A DNA stretch of 9,424 bases, taken from the NCBI GenBank assembly GCA_964608495.1, contig CAZSOQ010000205.1:1-9424 (forward strand), given 5' to 3'. Shown here in pieces: positions 4,081 through 9,424 of this stretch. This stretch comes from JAKORR01 sp964608495. Its GTDB lineage: Bacteria > Armatimonadota > Zipacnadia > Zipacnadales > FEN-943. Under the pieces are notes generated by a model, which was given only the letters and a program-made list of their open reading frames with translations, was not told where the DNA came from and ran no database searches. The position numbers were made by a program, and so were the translations under genes. The stretch's first letter is position 1, and every line of letters starts with the position of its first letter.

Positions 4081-6816
4081 ATGCTGATACCGACTCGTGG
4101 TGACCGGCAGGTCCTTGGGGCAATCTCACTCCTGGTGGTGCTGGCGGCCGCGACGGCCGGCTGGGCGCAGGGCGGCGCCCAGGCCGAGAAGGATTTCGCC
4201 TTCGCCGAGGGCCTCTACGAGCAGGAGAACTACCAGCTCACCGTCGAGAAGTACGTCGAGTTCATCGGTAAGTACCCTGGCCATCCGAACATGTCCCTGG
4301 CCCTCTTCCGCGCGGGGGAGTGCCACTACCGGCTGGGCAAGTACCCGGAGGCGGCGCCCTACTTCGAGCGCGTGACCCGCGAGTTCCCCACCAGCGAGCA
4401 GGCCGAGCCCGGCTGGCTGTGGCTGGGCGATTCCTACTACAAGGCCGGCCGCTACGAGGAGGCCTGCGCGGCTTACGAGAGTCTGCTGAAGACCTTTCCG
4501 CAGAGCGAGCACTGCGGGCGCGCGGCCTACTGGCGCGCCGAGAGCTACTACCGCCTCGGGAAGTACGTGGAGGCCATTGCCGCCTACACGGACGCGCTCC
4601 AGCGCAAGCCGGGCGAGGAGACCGTGGCCTACGCGCTCTACTCGATAGCCTTGGCGCACCTGCAGCTCAAGCAGAACGACGAGGCCGTCAAGTACCTGGC
4701 CGAGGTGCTCGGCAAGTACAAGAACAGCCCCATCGCGGCGGAAAGTCAGTACCTGCTCGGCACGGCTTACCAGGCCGCGGGACAGCAGGGCCCGGCCCTC
4801 GAGGCCTTCCGCAAGGTCCTGACCGACTACGGGGATTCGCCCTTCGCGGCCCACGCGCAGGTGGGGCTGGCCTGGGCCCAGTTTCAGCAGGGCCAGTACG
4901 AGGCGGCGGTCGAGAGCTTCCGCAAGGTCGCGACCGATCACCCTGACAGCCCTGCGGCGGCCGAAGCCCGCCTGCGGGAAGCCGATTGCCTGTACCACCT
5001 CCGCCGCTGGGACCAAGCCGCCGCGGCCTACGAGAAGCTGGCCGGCGAGCAGGGCGGCCAGTGGGCCGATGAGGCCCTCTACTGGCTCGGCGTGACCTAC
5101 GAGCAGCAGGGCGACACGGCCAAGGCCCTCGCCGCCCACGGCAGGCTCGTGAAGGAATTCCCCACCAGCCGGCGCGTGGGGGATGCTTACCTGCATCTGG
5201 GGCAGTTGCAGATCGCGGCCGGCGACCTCGACGCCGCCACGGCCAGCTTCCAGGCGGCTGAGAAGGCCGCCCCCGACCCCGAGCGCAAGCGGCAGGCCAC
5301 GGCGGGCCTCGCCTGGGCCAGGTATCAGGCCGGGCTGCGGGCGAATCAGGAGTCGCCCGAGGCCCTGGCCGAGCTCGAGAAGATCGTGCGGGAGGACCCG
5401 GCATCGTCGCTGGGGGCGCAACTGGCCGGGCTGGTAGGTCGCGCGCACTACAACGCCGGGCGCTACGATCCCGCCCGGGCGATCCTGACGCTGCTGGCCG
5501 AGAATCACCCGGACCACGAGCAGAGAGGCGAGACGCTGTACCTGATCGGGTCCTGTCACGAACGAAGCGGCCGGGCTGACCAGGCCGCGGGGTACTACCG
5601 GCAGGTGCTGGACCAGGCGGGCGGCTCGGCCTATGCGTCGCACGCCACGGCGGCGCTGGTGGGCCTGTACGCGAGCAAGGGCGAGCTGGACAAGGCGCGC
5701 CAGCTTGCGGCGGACCTGGAGAAGTCCGGCGCCGGGCCGGAGGCCCTGGCCTTCTGCTCCTACAAGCTGGGCGATGCGCTGTACGAGGCCAAGAGCTTCG
5801 CCGAGGCGGCCGCCGCCTACGAGAAGGCGCTGGCGGCGGCGCCCGCGGGCGATTTCGCGCCCTACGCGCAGGTCGGGCTGGCGTGGGCCCGGCTGTCCGC
5901 GGGCAACCTGACCGGCGCGGCCGAGGCCTTCCGCGCGGTCACTGAGAAGTACCCGGGCTCCCAGGCCGCGAGCGGCGTGCCCGAGGGCCTGCTGGCCGTG
6001 GGCGAGAAGCTCTTCGACGAGGGCAAGTACGCCGAGGCCCAGGCCCTTTACGAGCAGACCATCACGGGCTTCCCCAACAGCGATCTGGTGGACGAGGCGG
6101 AGTACAAGCTGGGGTGGGCACTGCTGGAGCAGGACCGCAAGGCGGACGCCGAGGCCCACTTCGCCCGCGCCGCCGACACAGCCAACGTGCCTCAGATAGC
6201 CGCGGACGCACGGTACCAGGCCGGCAGGCTGGCCTTCGACCGCGCCGACTACGCGGGCGCCGCGGCCGTGCTCGATCCCTTCCGCCAGAACATCGCCGAA
6301 GAGGCGTGGGCCGCCTTCGACAAGACGCCCTGGGCTCTGGTGGTGCTCGGCCAGGCCTACGAGCGGCTGCAGAAGCCCGACCAGGCGGCACAGGCCTTCC
6401 AGGTCGTGGCTGACAGGTACGGCGAGCATCCCGCGCGGGGCCATGCCCTGCTCGGCCTCGCGCGAGGCTACCGTGGGCGGAAGCAACCCGACAAGGCCCT
6501 CGAGGCGCTGCAGGCAATGCCGCAAGACCTTGGGGGAGACGTGGCGGCCGAGGCGCAGTACGAGCTGGCGGCCTGCCATCGGGACAAAGGCGACCTCGCG
6601 AAGGCCGCCGAGGAGTTCCTCAAGGTCTCGATTCTGTACCGGAACGAGCAGTGGGGGGCCGTGGCGCAGTACGAGGCCGGCCAGTGCTACGAGCAGTTGA
6701 AGGACACGGGGAACGCGGCGAAGTGCTACAAGGCCGTGCTGGACCGGTACCCCGGGCAGGCGGAAGTGGTGGCGAAGGCCCGGGAGCGGCTCACGGCGAT
6801 CGGGACACAGGATTGA
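4081..6816 (+). CDS. Exported tetratricopeptide-repeat protein (periplasmic scaffold)
   Basis: A 911-residue protein with a signal peptide: a short N-terminus with R6 and R9, a hydrophobic core from V11 to about A26, and a likely cleavage after A29 (GWA before Q30). There is no lipobox cysteine, so it is probably soluble in the periplasm. Nearly all the rest is TPR or TPR-like, in units of about 35-38 residues (for example AEGLYEQENYQLTVEKYVEF, YWRAESYYRLGKYVEAIAAY, YKLGWALLEQDRKADAEAHF), perhaps 20 or more repeats. AQVGLAWA occurs at residue 259 and again at 596, suggesting internal duplication of a multi-repeat block. TPR proteins of the YbgF/CpoB type accompany Tol or TonB stators, and its position ahead of exbB/exbD supports a scaffold role in that complex. 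The partner is unknown. ATG 4081 has only a weak ribosome site but gives a proper signal peptide. No enzymatic motif is seen. Confidence 0.88.
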   Translation: MLIPTRGDRQVLGAISLLVVLAAATAGWAQGGAQAEKDFAFAEGLYEQENYQLTVEKYVEFIGKYPGHPNMSLALFRAGECHYRLGKYPEAAPYFERVTREFPTSEQAEPGWLWLGDSYYKAGRYEEACAAYESLLKTFPQSEHCGRAAYWRAESYYRLGKYVEAIAAYTDALQRKPGEETVAYALYSIALAHLQLKQNDEAVKYLAEVLGKYKNSPIAAESQYLLGTAYQAAGQQGPALEAFRKVLTDYGDSPFAAHAQVGLAWAQFQQGQYEAAVESFRKVATDHPDSPAAAEARLREADCLYHLRRWDQAAAAYEKLAGEQGGQWADEALYWLGVTYEQQGDTAKALAAHGRLVKEFPTSRRVGDAYLHLGQLQIAAGDLDAATASFQAAEKAAPDPERKRQATAGLAWARYQAGLRANQESPEALAELEKIVREDPASSLGAQLAGLVGRAHYNAGRYDPARAILTLLAENHPDHEQRGETLYLIGSCHERSGRADQAAGYYRQVLDQAGGSAYASHATAALVGLYASKGELDKARQLAADLEKSGAGPEALAFCSYKLGDALYEAKSFAEAAAAYEKALAAAPAGDFAPYAQVGLAWARLSAGNLTGAAEAFRAVTEKYPGSQAASGVPEGLLAVGEKLFDEGKYAEAQALYEQTITGFPNSDLVDEAEYKLGWALLEQDRKADAEAHFARAADTANVPQIAADARYQAGRLAFDRADYAGAAAVLDPFRQNIAEEAWAAFDKTPWALVVLGQAYERLQKPDQAAQAFQVVADRYGEHPARGHALLGLARGYRGRKQPDKALEALQAMPQDLGGDVAAEAQYELAACHRDKGDLAKAAEEFLKVSILYRNEQWGAVAQYEAGQCYEQLKDTGNAAKCYKAVLDRYPGQAEVVAKARERLTAIGTQD

Positions 6817-6839
6817 CCGGAAGCCCGGACACCGCGTGC

Positions 6840-6869
6840 CCAGCGCCGCGGGCTAAAGCCCGCGCCTAC
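6840..6869 (-). repeat. REP-like hairpin repeat, copy 4
   Basis: CGCGGGCT at 6847-6854 pairs with AGCCCGCG at 6857-6864, identical to the stem of copy 1 at the left edge of the window. The similarity extends to about 6889 (36 of 43 bases identical over 6847-6889), including an AGGTCT.GATG block. It sits in the 144-base gap between the TPR gene and exbB, where such hairpins often set relative expression by stabilising or terminating transcripts. Confidence 0.7.
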
Positions 6870-6960
6870 GGCAGCCGGAGGTCTGGATGACGGCCCAAGT
6901 CCGCTCGGTGCGGGGACGGCGGCCGCCGTCACCGCTGACCCCGGCAAGGAGGGAAGCTGG

Positions 6961-7671
6961 ATGACCGTGGAGCTGTCCGAGTTGGCCCTGGTTGACTACT
7001 TCCAGCGCGGCGGATTCTGGATGTGGGCGCTGCTCGCCTGCTCGCTGCTGGCCCTGGCTGTGATCATCTACAAGACCTACGACCTCTGGCGGGCCGGCTG
7101 GGGGACGAGGGTCCTGGTGGACGAGGTCAGCCGCTTGCTGGATGAGGGCGCGACGGCCTCGGCCGTCGAGAAGTGCCAGGCCTCGTCGGCCTCGGTGGGA
7201 GCGGTCATCGGCGCCGTGCTCAGCGTCCCGGGCCGGAACCGCGAGGTGCTGCGCGAGCAGGCCCAGATGGCTGGCTCCCACCAGCTTGCGCTGCTCGAAT
7301 CCGGCCTCCCTGTGCTCTCGACAGTGGCGAATGTGGCGCCCCTGATCGGCTTCCTCGGCACGGTCAGCGGCATGATCCGCGCCTTCACGGCCATCGCCGA
7401 ACATGGCCTGGGCGAGCCGGGCATCGTGGCCGCCGGCATAGGCGAGGCTCTGATCACCACTGCCTCCGGGCTCATCGTGGCGATCCCGTGCTTCATCGCC
7501 TACAGCTACTTCGTCTCCCGGGTCAACGGCCTGGGCCTGAACATGGAGCTGACGGGGGCGCACTTCCTGAACCTGCTCACCGAGGGCCCCGACCGGGCAG
7601 CCCCTGCCACGGACCGGGCAGTCCCTGCCACGGACCGCGCGGCAGCCACGGGTGATCGCCATGAGGTTTAG
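6961..7671 (+). CDS. exbB: ExbB/TolQ-family proton-channel protein
   Basis: A 236-residue inner-membrane stator subunit that with ExbD converts proton-motive force into movement of a TonB-like protein. Three membrane segments are visible at about 18-37, 115-140 and 160-185. The hallmark APLIGFLGTVSGMI (126-139) and GEALITTASGLIVAIP (161-176) are present. T134, E162 and T167 have the same mutual spacing as the functional T148, E176 and T181 of E. coli ExbB. AAGGAGG at 6946-6952 is a strong ribosome site for ATG 6961. The C-terminus after about residue 208 is a hydrophilic tail built on a 21-bp tandem repeat. The exbD start overlaps its end by 11 bases. TolQ is the alternative assignment; the TonB-like neighbour with an S-xxx-H motif favours ExbB. 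Confidence 0.93.
   Translation: MTVELSELALVDYFQRGGFWMWALLACSLLALAVIIYKTYDLWRAGWGTRVLVDEVSRLLDEGATASAVEKCQASSASVGAVIGAVLSVPGRNREVLREQAQMAGSHQLALLESGLPVLSTVANVAPLIGFLGTVSGMIRAFTAIAEHGLGEPGIVAAGIGEALITTASGLIVAIPCFIAYSYFVSRVNGLGLNMELTGAHFLNLLTEGPDRAAPATDRAVPATDRAAATGDRHEV
7591..7640 (+). repeat. 21-bp tandem repeat in the exbB 3' end
   Basis: Two near-identical 21-base units at 7591-7611 and 7612-7632 (GACCGGGCAG followed by CCCCTGCCACG or TCCCTGCCACG), then a third divergent start, GACCGCGCGG, from 7633. In protein they read DRAAPAT, DRAVPAT and DRAAAT in the cytoplasmic tail. Probably a slippage-generated, length-variable linker. Confidence 0.75.
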
Positions 7672-8104
7672 GTCGCGGCTGTCCACGCCGAACATCGTGC
7701 CCATGGCCACCATGGCCGACGTGGCCTTTCTGCTGATCATCTTCTTCATGCTGACGAGCACCTTCGCGCGGGACACGGGCCTGGATATCACGCTGCCCAA
7801 GGCCATCACTTCGGATAGCCTGCCAAAGCGCGAGGTGACGATTTGGGTGAACTATGCCGGGCAGCTCCGGGTGAACGATGCCTGGATCCGGCCGGAGGAC
7901 CTGGGGGCCGTGCTGAAGAAGGAGCTGGGCGGCGCGGACGTGAAGGCGGTCACGATTCGCGGCGATGAGCGGGTGCCCTATGGGACTGTGGTGACGGTGA
8001 TGGACACGGCGAAGCTGCTGGGCGCCGATATCACCCTTGCGGCGGAGGTAGGAGCCGCGGACGCGGCGAAGGCCGCCGGCGCGGCTGCGGCAGGCGGGCC
8101 CTGA
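7661..8104 (+). CDS. exbD: ExbD/TolR-family stator protein
   Basis: A single-pass inner-membrane protein that forms the proton-conducting core with ExbB. The membrane helix begins MADVAFLLIIFFMLTS; its aspartate, D20 from this start, is the protonatable residue equivalent to D25 of E. coli ExbD. The periplasmic domain (about residues 45-130) has the usual family layout: LDITLPKA, then a strand with VTIWVNYAGQLRVND, then VTIRGDERVPYGTVVTVMDTAKLLG. The last 15 residues are Ala/Gly-rich. I prefer ATG 7661, overlapping exbB by 11 bases; GTG at 7652 would add three residues. The overlap points to translational coupling and fixed stoichiometry. TolR is the alternative name. Confidence 0.92.
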   Translation: MRFRSRLSTPNIVPMATMADVAFLLIIFFMLTSTFARDTGLDITLPKAITSDSLPKREVTIWVNYAGQLRVNDAWIRPEDLGAVLKKELGGADVKAVTIRGDERVPYGTVVTVMDTAKLLGADITLAAEVGAADAAKAAGAAAAGGP

Positions 8105-8128
8105 TGGGGCCCCAAGGACGGTACTGAG

Positions 8129-9424
8129 ATGCTGGGTCGGCCGGGATTCAAGTGGGCGGTGCTGGCATCGGTCGGCATCCACATGGTGCTGTTCCTGGCC
8201 GTGCCTATGAGCGGCTCGGTGGGTGAGGCGCGCGACCGGATGGTCAAGCGCGTGAGCGAAACGGCCATTGAGTTCGTGCGCATCGTGAAGCCGCCGCCCG
8301 CGCCGCCGAAGCCCAGGATCACGAAGAAGCCTCGCCGAACCTACCGCGTGGTGCGGCGGAGAGTGCGGCGAAGGCATGTGCTCAGGGCGCCGCGGCCGGT
8401 GGAGCAGCCCGGGCAGCCGGCGGCGGAGGCTGGGCCTACGCCCGACCTGGCGGTGCTGCCGCCGGCGCCGGTGCAGGAGCCCAGTCCGGCCGCGGAGCCG
8501 GAGCCTGTGCCCGAGCCCGAGCCGGAGCCGGTGATTCTGCGGCCGCCTCCGATGGAGGAGCCGCCCCCACCGGAGCCTGAGCCGGAGACTGAGCTGGCGC
8601 TGCCGCCCGAGCCGGGTCCCCAGCCCACGCCAAAAGCCGCGCCCGAGGTGGGGAAATCGGCGCCGCCGATGGTGGCGCAGGTCCCGGCCCCCGCGGCCCA
8701 GGTACGCGCGCCGGCACCGACGGCGGCTGAGGAGAAGCCTCTGACCGTGGCGAAGGCGATGGGCCAGCCGGGCCCGTCGGCCGGGCCTCCCGCGCCCGAC
8801 AGGCCCCGTCTGACGGCCGATTTCGCGCACGTGGGACAGGGCGCAGCCGAGGCGCCGGGGGCCGCGCCCGCGATTGCCGCTAAGCCGCTCGAGAAGGCGG
8901 TGCCGGCGCTGGGTATGGCCGGCACGGGCGGCCGTCAGATCAGCCCTCAGCCCACGGAGCGCGTGGGTCAGGGCCTGCCGGACGTGAAGCCCGTGGCGGT
9001 CGCGACCGGGCCGCAAGGCCCGCCCCGCGCGGGAAACACGGCGAAGCCGGGAACGCCCGGTGGCTCGGGCGGCCGGACGCGACTGGCCGTGCCCGCGACC
9101 GAGACTCCCGGCAGGAGCGGCCGAGGAGCGGCAGGCGGCGTCCGTGGTGACAAAGCCACGCCGGACCTACCCGGCATCGGCGCGCCCGGCCACGGCGGCG
9201 GGGGAGCGGGCTCCGGCGGTGGGACCGGTGGCGACGGACGCGAGCCCGGTGGCCCAGGCTCCGGCGGCGCGGGCCGCGGCGCTCCTGTGCTGATCGCGAC
9301 GAACCCTCGCGGCGGAACCGGCCTTCACGTGGGACCGGGCGGCGGCCAGGGCGCGGGCCCCGATAGGCCGGGCGGTGGACGCGGGGGCGTTGGCCTGGGT
9401 GACGGTGGCGGCCCGGGCAGGGGA
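8129..9424 (+). CDS. TonB/TolA-like energy transducer, 3' end outside the window
   Basis: An open frame of 432 codons running off the right edge without a stop. Starting at ATG 8129 (AAGGA at 8114-8118, 24 bases after exbD), it has one N-terminal membrane helix at about 9-27 containing SVGIH. S14 and H18 reproduce the S-xxx-H motif of the TonB helix that works with ExbB/ExbD. Next come a Pro-rich stretch (KPPPAPPKP, 54-62), a strongly basic stretch (69-90) and a Pro/Glu region with EPEPVPEPEPEPV (about 110-165), typical of the TonB periplasmic spacer. From about 300 onward it becomes very Gly-rich (GHGGGGAGSGGGTGG). It is already longer than a usual TonB of about 240 residues, and no TonB C-terminal domain has been reached. 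The role as a transducer is well supported by helix and context; the outer-membrane partner is unknown. Confidence 0.82.
   Translation, partial: MLGRPGFKWAVLASVGIHMVLFLAVPMSGSVGEARDRMVKRVSETAIEFVRIVKPPPAPPKPRITKKPRRTYRVVRRRVRRRHVLRAPRPVEQPGQPAAEAGPTPDLAVLPPAPVQEPSPAAEPEPVPEPEPEPVILRPPPMEEPPPPEPEPETELALPPEPGPQPTPKAAPEVGKSAPPMVAQVPAPAAQVRAPAPTAAEEKPLTVAKAMGQPGPSAGPPAPDRPRLTADFAHVGQGAAEAPGAAPAIAAKPLEKAVPALGMAGTGGRQISPQPTERVGQGLPDVKPVAVATGPQGPPRAGNTAKPGTPGGSGGRTRLAVPATETPGRSGRGAAGGVRGDKATPDLPGIGAPGHGGGGAGSGGGTGGDGREPGGPGSGGAGRGAPVLIATNPRGGTGLHVGPGGGQGAGPDRPGGGRGGVGLGDGGGPGRG

Noticed and set aside
4126..6579. An 817-codon open frame on the - strand
   Set aside because: It is antisense to the TPR gene. 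Long antisense frames are expected in GC-rich coding DNA, the translation is Gly/Leu/Arg/Val low complexity, and the + strand protein has a signal peptide and clear TPRs.
7577..9016. A 479-codon open frame on the - strand
   Set aside because: Arg/His/Gly-rich shadow antisense to exbD and the TonB-like gene.

Overview
This is a high-GC window with two gene blocks on the + strand and no convincing gene on the - strand. The cell is probably a double-membrane (Gram-negative type) bacterium, because the right half is a TonB/ExbB/ExbD-type energy-transduction operon. The combination of an RPA-like plasmid initiator, a long periplasmic TPR protein and dispersed GCGGGCTAAAGCCCGC-type hairpins reminds me of Planctomycetota or Armatimonadota. 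That is an impression only; the sequence does not fix the phylum.

Layout. 1-629 holds no credible gene: REP-like hairpins (21-50, 110-139, 248-277), a 138-bp tandem duplication (81-356) with a further partial copy to 378, and a repeat- and palindrome-rich leader (472-597) in front of the partition operon. 630-1908 is a two-gene partition operon: a short ParA ATPase and a ribbon-helix-helix partner overlapping it by 35 bases. 1907-2052 carries five 23-bp direct repeats (iterons) starting at the stop codon of the second gene. 2053-2299 is a relatively AT-rich leader with a dense cluster of GANTC sites, many of them TGAATCA/GATTCA. 2300-3841 encodes a plasmid-type replication initiator whose C-terminus looks like DnaA domain I. 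Together 472-3841 resembles a complete replication/partition module of a plasmid, secondary chromosome or integrated plasmid.

3842-4080 is a short gap with no clear signal. 4081-6816 encodes a 911-residue exported TPR protein, and 6817-6960 contains another REP-like hairpin. ExbB (6961-7671), ExbD (7661-8104) and the start of a TonB-like protein (8129 to the right edge, still open after 432 codons) follow with overlapping or close spacing. The ExbB/ExbD pair would form a proton-driven stator, the TonB-like protein the transmembrane energy transducer, and the TPR protein a periplasmic scaffold, presumably passing energy to an outer-membrane process. The substrate is not visible here.

The most notable points are the DnaA-domain-I-like tail on the Rep protein, the GANTC cluster between iterons and rep, the iteron core reappearing in reverse orientation ahead of parA, and the very long Pro/Glu then Gly-rich TonB-like protein.
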